Shown here piece by piece: positions 33,682-42,720 of a stretch of 64,000 nucleotides of DNA. Below the pieces are notes generated by a model. The model was not told the DNA's origin, ran no database searches, and worked only from the letters and a program-made list of their open reading frames with translations. Positions within the stretch are counted from its first letter, which is position 1. Every line of letters begins with the position of its first letter. The translations under genes and the position numbers were made by a program. Source of the DNA: Pantoea sp. (GTDB lineage Bacteria > Pseudomonadota > Gammaproteobacteria > Enterobacterales > Enterobacteriaceae); assembly GCF_028283705.1 (NCBI RefSeq), contig NZ_JAPWKD010000032.1, positions 620,001-684,000 on the forward strand. The letters run 5' to 3'.

Positions 33682-34605
33682 ATGTTCGCCTTCTCCCGGT
33701 TTCTGATTTATTTCACCGAGGTGGCCCGCCAGGGTTCACTGCGTAAGGCTTCCGAGACGCTGCACGTGTCGGCATCCTCCATCGACCGGCAAATTCTGCG
33801 CGTGGAAAAGCAGCTGGATATGCCACTGTTTGAACGTCATCCATCAGGATTACGTATGACAGCAGCGGGGGAAATCCTGCTTAACGCCGCGAAGAACTGG
33901 CAGCGTGAGTTTGGGCGCGTCTGTACCCAGCTGGATGATTTGCGCGGTTTGCGTCACGGCCATGTGCATATCGCCACCATTGACGCTATCAACCGCGGCT
34001 TTTTCTCGTCGATTCTGCAACGTATCCGCACCGAGTATCCCGGCATCTCCTTTACGCTCACCACCATGAGCAATATCCATATTGCCAATGCGCTGACCAA
34101 TGGCGACGCCGATTTCGGCATCATGCTCAATCCAAATTGCTCACGCGAACTGCTGGTGAAATCATTCGCCGATTTGCGGCTCGGCATCGTGGTCAGCAGC
34201 CAGCATCCGCTGGCAAAGCTGGAAAGTATCCGCTTCAGCCATTGCGAGTCCTGGCCGTTTATCGTGCCTGCCGCGCCATTGATGCTGGCAGAGCCGCTGG
34301 AGGCGCTGGTGAACAGCTCCGGCATTACCCTGAACGAAGTGGGACGTACCAACAATATCCATATGCTGCGTTCGCTGGTGCGTGATGACGTCGGTATCAG
34401 CCTGATGTGCTGGCTGGATATTGTTGATGAATACCGCCGTGGCGAGCTGAAATTTATCCCGCTGATTGATGGCATCCTGAAGCCGTTCACCCTGTCGTTG
34501 TGTGTCGCCCCGCAGCGCCAGCTGTCGATTGCCGCGTCAATGATGCTGCGCGAGCTGGAGTCATTTTTCGCGTTGATGCAGAACGAGGAAGCGCAGGCGG
34601 GGTAA
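33682..34605 (+). CDS. LysR-type regulator of the divergent catabolic operon
   Basis: A 307-residue LysR-type transcription factor. Residues 6-65 form the winged helix (SLRKASETLHVSASSIDRQI, LFERHPSGLRMTAAGE), and the rest is the two-lobed effector domain. The 147-base gap to the reductase gene is the shared promoter, the usual place for LysR control. The effector is presumably the pathway substrate. Confidence 0.88.
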   Translation: MFAFSRFLIYFTEVARQGSLRKASETLHVSASSIDRQILRVEKQLDMPLFERHPSGLRMTAAGEILLNAAKNWQREFGRVCTQLDDLRGLRHGHVHIATIDAINRGFFSSILQRIRTEYPGISFTLTTMSNIHIANALTNGDADFGIMLNPNCSRELLVKSFADLRLGIVVSSQHPLAKLESIRFSHCESWPFIVPAAPLMLAEPLEALVNSSGITLNEVGRTNNIHMLRSLVRDDVGISLMCWLDIVDEYRRGELKFIPLIDGILKPFTLSLCVAPQRQLSIAASMMLRELESFFALMQNEEAQAG

Positions 34606-34697
34606 ATTTATCGCGCATATTTTTTGACCCTCTTCACATTTCCACCCTTCTCCCTTTGCCTGTTCAGCGTTGATTGCTGGAAGATGGCGGCGTTTGA

Positions 34698-34726
34698 GGA
34701 TTGTTACTGCTGACGCAGGCAAAACC
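34698..34726 (+). promoter_or_regulatory. RAT site for BglG-type antitermination
   Basis: GGATTGTTACTG, then CTGACGCAGGCAAAACC, matches the E. coli bgl ribonucleic antiterminator almost base for base. Its last two bases overlap the first arm of the following terminator, so binding of BglG would block the terminator. Confidence 0.9.
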
Positions 34727-34779
34727 TAAATCGCACCGCATTCGGATTTCCGAGCGCGGTGCGATTTAGGTTTTTTTTT
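34725..34779 (+). terminator. Leader terminator (attenuator) of the beta-glucoside operon
   Basis: A perfect 15-bp stem (CCTAAATCGCACCGC and its complement) with a 16-base loop and nine T, 54 bases before the PTS gene. It is mutually exclusive with the RAT hairpin. Confidence 0.92.
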
Positions 34780-34832
34780 GCCTCCAATCCGGGAAAACCC
34801 GACAACAACAGCCGAAAAAGCGGGAGTGTGGT

Positions 34833-36695
34833 ATGCCATATCAGGAACTGGCCGACGAAATTGTCGAAGGTGTGGGCGGTAAAGCCAACATCATCAGCGT
34901 GGTGCACTGCGCCACGCGTTTACGCTTCAAACTGAAACAACCGGGCAAAGCGCACACCGCGCAGCTAAAAAATAATCCCGGTATCATCATGGTGGTAGAG
35001 AGCGGCGGTCAGTATCAGGTGGTGATTGGCAACCACGTCGGCGATGTTTATCAACAGGTGGTGGGTCGTCATGGGCTGGAGAATGATGGCGCAGAACGGA
35101 CTTATGAACCCAGACAAACCCTGTTCGCGCGTTTTATCGACCTGGTGTCCGGCATCTTCACCCCGTTTATTGGCGTGATGATCGCCTCGGGCATCATCAA
35201 GGGTTTGCTGGCACTGGCACTGGTGCTCGGTGTGATGCATCAGGAAAGTGGTAGCTACAAATTGCTGTTTGTCGCCAGTGATGGTCTGTTTTACTTCCTG
35301 CCGATTCTGCTGGGCTACAGCGCCAGCAAGAAATTCGGGGCGAACCCGTTTGTCGGCATGGCGATTGCCGCCGCGCTGGTGCATCCGCTGATGCTGACCG
35401 CGTTCGAACAGCAGCAGCAGGGCCAACACTTCAGTTTCCTCGGCATTCCACTGGAGATCCTCAACTACAGCGCTTCTGTTATCCCGATTATCTTTGCCTC
35501 CTGGGTTGCCAGCCTGATTGAACACGCGGTACATCCGCGTTCGCCCGGCGCGGTGCGCAATTTCACCACGCCGCTCATTTGTATGCTGGTCACCGTGCCG
35601 CTGACCTTTCTCGCCATCGGCCCGGCGGCGACCTGGCTAAGCCGGATGCTGGCCGAGGGCTATCTGTGGATCTACAGCCTCAGCCCGACCATTGCCGGTG
35701 CGGTAATGGGGGCGATCTGGCAGATCTGCGTGATCTTCGGTCTGCACTGGGGACTGGTGCCGATCATGCTGAACAACCTCGCCAACTTCGGCCATGACAC
35801 CCTGCTGCCGCTGCTGATGCCTGCGGTGCTCGGCCAGGCAGGTGCCACGCTCGGCGTCATGCTGCGCACCCGCGAGGCCAAAGTGAAAGCCATGGCGGGG
35901 TCTGCCTTCAGCGCCAGTATCTTCGGTATTACCGAACCGGCGGTGTACGGCATCACCCTGCCCCATCGCCGCCCCTTTATCTTCGGCTGCATCGGTGGCG
36001 CGCTGGGTGCGGCAATTCTCGGTTTCTGGCACACCACCATTTACTCCTTTGGCTTCCCCAGCATTTTCACCTTTATTCAGGTGGTGCCCACCAGCGGCAT
36101 TGATGCCAGCGTCTACGCTTCTTTTGCCGGGGCGGCGGTGGCGTTGCTGTTCGCGTCTGTCACGACATACCTGTTTGGCCTGCCGCCGGTCGCACCACTC
36201 AGCGCGCCGCCAGCAGAAGCAGCACCGGCTTCTCCGGTACGCAAACAAACCGTGTTTAGCCCGATCTCAGGCAAGGTACTGGCGCTGGAAACGATCAAAG
36301 ATGAGACCTTCGCCAGCGGCCTGCTGGGCAAAGGCGTCGCCATTGTGCCGGACAATGGCCGTGTGGTGTCACCGATTGATGGCGTGGTGTCGTCGCTTTT
36401 CCGCACCAATCACGCCATCGGGCTGACGGCAACGGACGGCGCGGAAGTGCTGATCCACGTTGGTCTCGATACCGTCAAACTCGACGGTAAATTTTTCACC
36501 CCACATGTCGCCGTGGATGACGTCGTTAAAGTGGGCGATCTGTTGCTGGAGTTCGATATCTGCGCCATCGAGGCCGCCGGTTACGATCTCACCACCCCGG
36601 TGGTGGTCAGCAATAGCGATGAATTTATTGATGTTTTACCCCTGCAACCGTCTGTGGTTACGGCCTGTGCGCCGTTACTCAGCGCGGTGAAATAA
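34833..36695 (+). CDS. bglF: Beta-glucoside PTS permease EIIBCA
   Basis: Inner-membrane enzyme II that imports and phosphorylates beta-glucosides such as arbutin, salicin or cellobiose. The 620 residues hold EIIB (VVHCATRLRFKL, phosphocysteine C26), the EIIC membrane domain (FGITEPAVYGITLP), and EIIA (GVAIVPDNGRVVSPIDG, LIHVGLDTVKL, phosphohistidine H542). Order B-C-A is that of BglF. It is the first gene after the RAT-terminator leader and lies 15 bases before the hydrolase. Like E. coli BglF it may also phosphorylate BglG. Confidence 0.92.
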   Translation: MPYQELADEIVEGVGGKANIISVVHCATRLRFKLKQPGKAHTAQLKNNPGIIMVVESGGQYQVVIGNHVGDVYQQVVGRHGLENDGAERTYEPRQTLFARFIDLVSGIFTPFIGVMIASGIIKGLLALALVLGVMHQESGSYKLLFVASDGLFYFLPILLGYSASKKFGANPFVGMAIAAALVHPLMLTAFEQQQQGQHFSFLGIPLEILNYSASVIPIIFASWVASLIEHAVHPRSPGAVRNFTTPLICMLVTVPLTFLAIGPAATWLSRMLAEGYLWIYSLSPTIAGAVMGAIWQICVIFGLHWGLVPIMLNNLANFGHDTLLPLLMPAVLGQAGATLGVMLRTREAKVKAMAGSAFSASIFGITEPAVYGITLPHRRPFIFGCIGGALGAAILGFWHTTIYSFGFPSIFTFIQVVPTSGIDASVYASFAGAAVALLFASVTTYLFGLPPVAPLSAPPAEAAPASPVRKQTVFSPISGKVLALETIKDETFASGLLGKGVAIVPDNGRVVSPIDGVVSSLFRTNHAIGLTATDGAEVLIHVGLDTVKLDGKFFTPHVAVDDVVKVGDLLLEFDICAIEAAGYDLTTPVVVSNSDEFIDVLPLQPSVVTACAPLLSAVK

Positions 36696-36710
36696 TTGAG
36701 GAGCTATAAG

Positions 36711-38105
36711 ATGAACTCACGTTTCCCGGATGGATTTTTATGGGGCGGCGCTGTCGCTGCTAACCAGGTAGAAGGCGCTTATCAGACTGACGGTAAAGGT
36801 TTGTCCACCTCCGACCTGCAACCAAAAGGCATTTTTGGCGATCGCGTTGAGCGCCACACCGGCGATTTCGGTATCAAAGATACCGCCATTGATTTCTACC
36901 ATCGCTTCCCGGAAGACATCAAACTGTTCGCCGAAATGGGTTTTACCGTGCTGCGCACCTCAATTGCCTGGACGCGTATCTTCCCACAGGGCGACGAAGC
37001 CGAGCCGAATGAAGAAGGTCTGGCGTTTTACGATCGTCTATTTGATGAGATGGCGAAATACAACATCCAGCCGCTGGTTACGCTGTCGCACTATGAAATG
37101 CCGTATGGCCTGATCAAAAAGTACGGCGGCTGGGGCAGCCGTACCACCATCGATTGCTTTGAACGCTATGCGCGCGCGGTGTTCACCCGCTTCCAGCACA
37201 AGGTGAAGCTGTGGCTGACTTTCAATGAAATCAATATGTCGCTGCATGCGCCCTTTACCGGCGTCGGTCTGCCGGAAGAAAGCAATCAGCAAGCAATTTA
37301 TCAGGCGATTCACCACCAGTTGGTCGCCAGCGGACGCGCGGTTAAAGCCTGCCACGAGATTGTTTCTGGCGGCAAAATCGGCAACATGCTGCTGGGTGCG
37401 CTGCTATACCCGCTCAGCTGTCGCCCGGCGGATGTGATGGAAACTATGCAGCAAAACCGTGAATGGCTGTTCTTCGGTGATGTGCAGGTACGCGGTTACT
37501 ATCCGGCGTATATGAAACGCTTCTTTGCCGATCGTCAGATCCAGATCGAAATGACCGAACAGGACAAACGCGATCTGCAAAACACCATCGATTACATCTC
37601 CTTCAGTTACTACATGACCGGTTGCGTCACCACCAATGAAGAAGAAAATCAGAAAGCGCGCGGCAACATTCTGTCGATGGTGCCAAACCCGCATCTGGCC
37701 AGCTCAGACTGGGGCTGGCAGATCGATCCGGAAGGCCTGCGTATCCTGATGAACCTGCTGTATGACCGCTATCAGAAGCCGCTGTTTATCGTGGAAAACG
37801 GCCTGGGTGCCAAAGATAAGGTCGAAGCCGATGGCAGCATCAACGATGACTACCGTATTCAGTATCTTAACGACCACCTGGTGCAGGTGCGTGAAGCGAT
37901 TGAAGACGGTGTGGAAGTGATGGGCTATACCTGCTGGGGACCGATCGATCTGGTCAGTGCCTCCAAAGCGGAGTTCTCCAAACGCTACGGCTTTATCTAT
38001 GTAGATCGTGACGATAACGGCAACGGCACGCTGGCGCGCTCACGCAAGAAAAGTTTCTTCTGGTATCAGGAAGTGATCAGCAGCCACGGTGCATCACTGA
38101 AGTAA
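36711..38105 (+). CDS. bglA: 6-phospho-beta-glucosidase (GH1)
   Basis: Cytoplasmic glycosidase that splits the 6-phospho-beta-glucosides delivered by the PTS. The 464 residues carry the GH1 motifs FPDGFLWGGAVAANQVEGA, TFNEIN (acid/base E173), FIVENGLG (nucleophile E362) and SKRYGFIYVDRDDNG with the phosphate-binding serine, lysine and tyrosine region. Start ATG 36711 has GAGGAGC; a TTG five codons earlier is rejected. BglA or BglB naming cannot be settled by sight. Confidence 0.93.
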   Translation: MNSRFPDGFLWGGAVAANQVEGAYQTDGKGLSTSDLQPKGIFGDRVERHTGDFGIKDTAIDFYHRFPEDIKLFAEMGFTVLRTSIAWTRIFPQGDEAEPNEEGLAFYDRLFDEMAKYNIQPLVTLSHYEMPYGLIKKYGGWGSRTTIDCFERYARAVFTRFQHKVKLWLTFNEINMSLHAPFTGVGLPEESNQQAIYQAIHHQLVASGRAVKACHEIVSGGKIGNMLLGALLYPLSCRPADVMETMQQNREWLFFGDVQVRGYYPAYMKRFFADRQIQIEMTEQDKRDLQNTIDYISFSYYMTGCVTTNEEENQKARGNILSMVPNPHLASSDWGWQIDPEGLRILMNLLYDRYQKPLFIVENGLGAKDKVEADGSINDDYRIQYLNDHLVQVREAIEDGVEVMGYTCWGPIDLVSASKAEFSKRYGFIYVDRDDNGNGTLARSRKKSFFWYQEVISSHGASLK

Positions 38106-38116
38106 CGAACTGACTT

Positions 38117-38144
38117 GTAGCGGCGCGATTTATCGCGCCGCTAC
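38117..38144. repeat. Full REP-like palindrome between convergent bgl genes
   Basis: GTAGCGGCGCGAT-TT-ATCGCGCCGCTAC, a perfect 13-bp inverted repeat. It supplies the TAG stop of bglG on the minus strand and lies 11 bases after the bglA stop, so it could end or protect both transcripts. Confidence 0.85.
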
Positions 38145-39004
38145 GCTTCATCATCATTGATCTGCAACGCATGCGTTTCTTTACGCACCCGCTCAATATG
38201 GATGGTGAGAAACATCCGTTCCTCATTCGACAGGGCATACTGGTATTTCTGCTGAATATGCTGATCAACCTTGATGGTGCACTGATAGGATTCCGGGTAC
38301 TTGTCACGCACCACATCGTGCAGCGATTCGTCCTCACTGCACACGCCGCGTTTGCCCAGCATGCGCTGCGCGAAGAATTTCAGATGGTTGACGAAACGGT
38401 TGTAACTCAGGCTTTCGACACGATAATCCAGTTGCAGGCGATACTTCACGATCTGCAAAATATCCTGCATAAAACGCGTGATATGCGCGACATCCGACAT
38501 ATCGTTATCGAGCTGGGCATTGACCAGATGCATGGCGATAAAACCCGCTTCATCCTCCGGCAGCCGTTCACCGAGACGTTTTTCGATGATCGCCAGCGCC
38601 TCCAGTCCAAGCGCATACTCATTGGGGTACAGGGTTTTGATCTCCCAGATCAATACATTGCGGATCGGCAGGTTTTGCCGGTGGCGTTCAATGGCAAAGT
38701 TGCAGTGATCGCACAAGGCGATCGACAGGCTTTCGTGCAACGTTGATCCCAGCTGCTGCCTGGCGCGCGCGATGATCAACTCGGTGGTGGTGATCACCTC
38801 GATCGGGATCTCCGAGAGCAGCTCACTCAGACGACTGGTCAGCGCATGGTTTTGCAGCGCAAACACTTTTTCAATCAACTGCGCATCCAGCGGGTCACCC
38901 ACGCGTTTTTGAAACGCCAGCCCGCGTCCCATCACCACCTGTTCCTGGCCCTGCTCGCCCAGTACGATAGCCACATTATTATTAAGTATTTTCGCAATCT
39001 TCAT
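38141..39004 (-). CDS. bglG: BglG-family transcriptional antiterminator
   Basis: RNA-binding protein that stabilises RAT hairpins when beta-glucosides are present. The 287 residues comprise the RNA-binding domain (1-55, MKIAKILNNNVAIVLGEQGQE) and two PTS regulatory domains with the conserved histidines (IALCDHCNFAIERH, EAGFIAMHLVNAQL, MFLTIHIERV). Unusually it lies convergent to bglFA on the opposite strand instead of first in the operon, and I see no RAT in its own leader, so it should not be self-antiterminated. Confidence 0.92.
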   Translation of the reverse strand: MKIAKILNNNVAIVLGEQGQEQVVMGRGLAFQKRVGDPLDAQLIEKVFALQNHALTSRLSELLSEIPIEVITTTELIIARARQQLGSTLHESLSIALCDHCNFAIERHRQNLPIRNVLIWEIKTLYPNEYALGLEALAIIEKRLGERLPEDEAGFIAMHLVNAQLDNDMSDVAHITRFMQDILQIVKYRLQLDYRVESLSYNRFVNHLKFFAQRMLGKRGVCSEDESLHDVVRDKYPESYQCTIKVDQHIQQKYQYALSNEERMFLTIHIERVRKETHALQINDDEA

Positions 39005-39312
39005 TTTGCACCCTGCGGCAAGCTGAAATCAGGATAACGGTGATTAGACGCCATTTCATTTCGCCTATGATACCAGAACCCCATACAATAAAATTATCCC
39101 CCCATAATAAAATCCAATAAATTTATTTATCATTGCGTTAAATCAAGGCGGAATTTTATTTCGTGATCACCCCGCTGTTAGCCGTAACACAACATCCGTA
39201 ACACGTTATTTATCCGGTAGGCTTCTCCAAACAGAAAAATAAACACTCTGAACCGGACGTGCCTGCACGCCCCTTATTCCTCTTACCCTATAAATCGCAT
39301 CAGGAGCCAGCC
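39005..39312. promoter_or_regulatory. Divergent region of bglG and the NanT-like gene
   Basis: 308 bases, AT-rich in the middle, with no ORF of merit. It must carry the bglG promoter to the left and the permease promoter to the right. I see no RAT-like sequence on the bglG side and no clear operator. Confidence 0.5.
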
Positions 39313-40824
39313 ATGCCTGAAGAAACTTCGCTATTACCCTGGTACAAACGGCTGAATCGCCAGCAATGGAAAGCGTTCTGGGCCGCATGGATGGGTTATA
39401 TGCTGGATGGTTTTGATTTCGTCATTATTACGTTAGTGCTGACGGAAATAATGGCGGAATTTAATGTCAGTACCGCGGAAGCGGCAGCATTAATTTCTGC
39501 GGCTTTTATTTTGCGGTGGTTTGGTGGATTGGCCCTCGGCGCCATGGGCGACAAATACGGACGTAAAAGTGCGATGATCACCAGCATTATATTATTTGCT
39601 GGTGGCACCTTAGCCTGTGGTATTGCTCCCAACTATACCTGGATGTTTATCGCCCGCATTTTGGTGGGTATTGGCATGGCCGGAGAATATGGCACCAGCT
39701 CGGCTTATGCCATCGAAACCTGGCCGAAAGATATGCGTAACAAAGCCAGTGCCTTCCTCAACTCCGGCTTCTCGGCTGGCGCGATTCTCTCGGTGCTGGC
39801 GTACAGTTGGGTGGTACCGCTGTGGGGCTGGCGCTCGCTGTTTTACCTCGGCATCATCCCGGTGTTTTACGCCCTGTGGCTGCGCCGGGCCATCCCGGAA
39901 GCCGAAGAGTGGGCAGCGGCCAAAGCCAAAGCGGCAACACCGACAGAAACCATGGTGGATACACTGTTTCGCGGACCAAATCGCCTGCGCAATGCCCTCA
40001 ACCTGCTGCTGGGTTTGCTGGCTGCGGCGGCGCTCTACTTCTGCTTTGATCATCAAACGTCCGGGCTAATGACAGCGGTGCTGGCCGTCATCACCGCCGC
40101 GATCTTTATCCGCTTTCTGATACAAAGCGGCGGGGATCGCTGGCCCACCAGTCTGATGCTCACCGTCACTATCGTCTGCGTGTTTCTCTACGGCTGGCCG
40201 ATCCACGCACTGCTGCCGACCTACCTGAAAACCGAGCTGCATTATTCGCCAGAGGTGGTAGCACTGGTGTTCTCTTTTAGCCGCTTCGGCATGGGACTCG
40301 GCTGCTGCGTGGCAGGCATTGCCGCTGATCGCATCGGCACCCGCAAAACCTATGTCCTGAGCCTGCTGATTGCCCAGATGATCATCATCCCGGTGTTTAT
40401 GCTGAACGGCTCCAGCGTCTGGTTGCTGTGTCTGCTGATCTTCCTGCAACAGCTGTTTAGCCAGGGGGTCGGTGGCCTGCTGGCGAAGATGATCAGCGGC
40501 TACTTCGATACCGAACAACGCGCCGCTAACCTCAGCTTTATCTACAACATTGGTTCACTCGGCGGCGCGCTGGCACCGGTGCTGGGGGCGCTGATCGCCC
40601 AGCACGCGTCACTCGGCAGCGCCCTGGGCGGCCTGTCCTTCGGCCTGACCTTCGTGGTGATGCTGTTGATTGGTTTTGATATGCCTTCCCGTATGCAGCG
40701 CTGGCTGAAGCCACAGGCAGTGCGTCACTACGACACCGTCGATGGCACTCCACTTTCTGGTGCGTTCACCCGTGAAGAACGTGCCGCTGAACACCTTACC
40801 CCGATTAACTCAGGCAAACCCTGA
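39313..40824 (+). CDS. NanT-like MFS permease (sialic acid/organic acid:H+ symporter)
   Basis: A 503-residue major facilitator with twelve helices. It resembles E. coli NanT throughout: PWYKRLNRQQWKAFWAAWMG, LDGFDFVIITLVLTE, RWFGGLALGAMGDKYGRKSAM, GMAGEYGTSSAYAIETWPK and SFGLTFVVMLLIGFDMPSR. NanT carries sialic acids, but no nanA, nanE or nanK gene is near; the neighbour is an RraA-like aldolase, so a different sugar or organic acid is possible. Start at 39313 with CAGGAG; the 18-codon upstream extension is rejected. Confidence 0.85.
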   Translation: MPEETSLLPWYKRLNRQQWKAFWAAWMGYMLDGFDFVIITLVLTEIMAEFNVSTAEAAALISAAFILRWFGGLALGAMGDKYGRKSAMITSIILFAGGTLACGIAPNYTWMFIARILVGIGMAGEYGTSSAYAIETWPKDMRNKASAFLNSGFSAGAILSVLAYSWVVPLWGWRSLFYLGIIPVFYALWLRRAIPEAEEWAAAKAKAATPTETMVDTLFRGPNRLRNALNLLLGLLAAAALYFCFDHQTSGLMTAVLAVITAAIFIRFLIQSGGDRWPTSLMLTVTIVCVFLYGWPIHALLPTYLKTELHYSPEVVALVFSFSRFGMGLGCCVAGIAADRIGTRKTYVLSLLIAQMIIIPVFMLNGSSVWLLCLLIFLQQLFSQGVGGLLAKMISGYFDTEQRAANLSFIYNIGSLGGALAPVLGALIAQHASLGSALGGLSFGLTFVVMLLIGFDMPSRMQRWLKPQAVRHYDTVDGTPLSGAFTREERAAEHLTPINSGKP

Positions 40825-40835
40825 AAGGAGACCCT

Positions 40836-41531
40836 ATGACCGCAGGAAACCGTATTTATTTACGCCGCCCGAATGACGCTGAACCGCTGCTGGAGGCGTT
40901 TCGCACCCTGCCCGCCGCCGTCGTGGCGGATTGTATGAGCCGCCTGCCGGCGCTCGCGGCGGAGATCAACCTGAAAACCGCGCCAAAAAAACCGATTATG
41001 TGCGGACTGGCCGTCACGGTAAAAGCCCGCTCGGGCGATAACCTGATGCTGCATAAAGCCATGGATATCGCCGGTCGTAACGATGTGATTATCCTGTCGA
41101 ATGAGGGCGATCGCAGTCAGTCACTGATGGGAGAAGTGATGGCGACGTATGCCAGACAGCGTGGCATGGAAGGCATTGTGCTGGATGGTCCGGTGCGTGA
41201 TATCGAGGGTTTATCGCGTATGGATTTCCCGATCTACGCGGCAGGTGTCACGCCAGGTGGCCCGTTTAAAGATGGACCGGGCGAAATCAACGTGCCGATT
41301 GCCTGTGGCAAAATCCACGTCGCGCCGGGCGATATTATCCTTGGCGATGCCGACGGGGTGATTGTTGTTCCCCGCCAGGATGCGGCGCGCATTCTGGAAG
41401 ATGCGCTGGCCTATTTACAGGTGGATGAGCGCAATTTCGAGCTGGCGAAAACCGGCTCGCTGGAGCGCGGCTGGCTGGATGAAACGCTACGTAATAAGCA
41501 GGTGGAAATCATCGACGATATCTACCGCTGA
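40836..41531 (+). CDS. RraA-like / 4-hydroxy-4-methyl-2-oxoglutarate aldolase-family protein
   Basis: A 231-residue member of the RraA/HMG-aldolase family, cytoplasmic lyases of pyruvate-containing acids. The signature is present: DCMSRLPALA near the start, GIVLDGPVRDIEGLSRMDFPIYA (the D-x20-R-D-type metal and substrate motif lies here and in the preceding GDNLMLHKA), and GDIILGDADGVIVVP. Eleven bases after the NanT-like gene with an AAAGGAG site, so both form one operon for an organic acid. True RraA (an RNase E inhibitor) is shorter, so aldolase is preferred. Confidence 0.8.
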   Translation: MTAGNRIYLRRPNDAEPLLEAFRTLPAAVVADCMSRLPALAAEINLKTAPKKPIMCGLAVTVKARSGDNLMLHKAMDIAGRNDVIILSNEGDRSQSLMGEVMATYARQRGMEGIVLDGPVRDIEGLSRMDFPIYAAGVTPGGPFKDGPGEINVPIACGKIHVAPGDIILGDADGVIVVPRQDAARILEDALAYLQVDERNFELAKTGSLERGWLDETLRNKQVEIIDDIYR

Positions 41532-41576
41532 CCGTTATGGTGCGATAAATCGCTCCCATGGGGTGCGGTTTATCGT

Positions 41577-42467
41577 TCAGGCCGCCGCCAGTTTGCGCTG
41601 CTCGCGCCACACAGCAAAAATCCCCGCCAGCGCCACAATGGCGGCCCCCATTAGCGTGCTTTGCCCTGGCAGGCTGTCAAGGAACAGATAACCTACCACC
41701 ATCGACCATACCAGCGTGGTGTAATCGAACGGCGCAAGCAGCGACGCATCGGCATAGCGCAGGCTGAGGGTCACCAGAATCTGTGCCATGCCGCCAAATA
41801 ACCCGCAGCCAATCAGCAGTAACAGCTGCGTGCCGCCGGGCATCGTCCAGCCAAACAACGCGGTGGCGAGGCCGATCATCGTGGTCATCAGCGAAAAATA
41901 GAACACAATCGCACCTGGCTGTTCAATACCGTTGAGAAAACGAATTTGCACGTTGGAAATGGCGGTGCACAGGGCGGCGACCAGCGCACACAGCACGCCA
42001 ATCCCGGCGCTGGCGTGGGCCACGCTGCCGGAAAACAACGTCAGTTTAGAAGACAACATAATCAGAATGCCGGAAAGCCCCACCACCACTGCCAGCCAGC
42101 GCGAAGCCCGCACCCGCTCTTTCAGCAACAGCGCCGCCATGATCACGGTAAATAAGGGTGCGGCATAGCTGAGTGCGGTGGCATCGGCCAGCGAGATATA
42201 AACCAGCGCCAGATAGTTGAAATACATGCCGCCGGTGCCGGAAAAGCCGCGAATCAAATGACCGAACAAATTACGCGTCTTCAGGCTGGCCAGCACGTTC
42301 CCCTGGATTTTCAGCCACAGCAGCAGGGGAAACAGCGCCACAAAACTGCGGAAAAAGATCACTTCACCGGTGGGAATGGTGCCATTCAGTCCCTTCACGC
42401 ACGCCAGCATCAGCGTAGAGCACAGCGCCGCCAATATCTTCAGTAATACGCCTAATCGGGCATTCAT
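41577..42467 (-). CDS. EamA/DMT-family exporter
   Basis: A 296-residue ten-helix drug/metabolite transporter of the EamA family, with two repeats (helices 1-5 about residues 5-145, 6-10 about 150-290). Marks include VIFFRSFVALFPLL and LPGQSTLMGAAIVALAGIF. It converges on the RraA-like gene; the 45-base gap holds a degraded copy of the REP-like palindrome. Substrate unknown; many relatives export amino acids or metabolites. Confidence 0.85.
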   Translation of the reverse strand: MNARLGVLLKILAALCSTLMLACVKGLNGTIPTGEVIFFRSFVALFPLLLWLKIQGNVLASLKTRNLFGHLIRGFSGTGGMYFNYLALVYISLADATALSYAAPLFTVIMAALLLKERVRASRWLAVVVGLSGILIMLSSKLTLFSGSVAHASAGIGVLCALVAALCTAISNVQIRFLNGIEQPGAIVFYFSLMTTMIGLATALFGWTMPGGTQLLLLIGCGLFGGMAQILVTLSLRYADASLLAPFDYTTLVWSMVVGYLFLDSLPGQSTLMGAAIVALAGIFAVWREQRKLAAA

Positions 42468-42720
42468 TGCTTTAACCTTACTCTCTCTCTGCCAGTCACC
42501 TGTCGGCAGGACAACGTGCCTACGTTAGGGAGAGAGCGGCGCGCGCGATAACACTATTTTGTTCTGCCTGAATAGCAATAACTTATCGCCAGCAGTCATA
42601 GCATTTCGCTATCGCGCGACAGGGTTTCCCTCTTATTCGCTTTAAAACAAAGCCGATATAGTCCGGGAAAAGTGAACATTTCCCGGCGCAGCCGCGATAA
42701 CCATCATTGAGGGGCACCAC

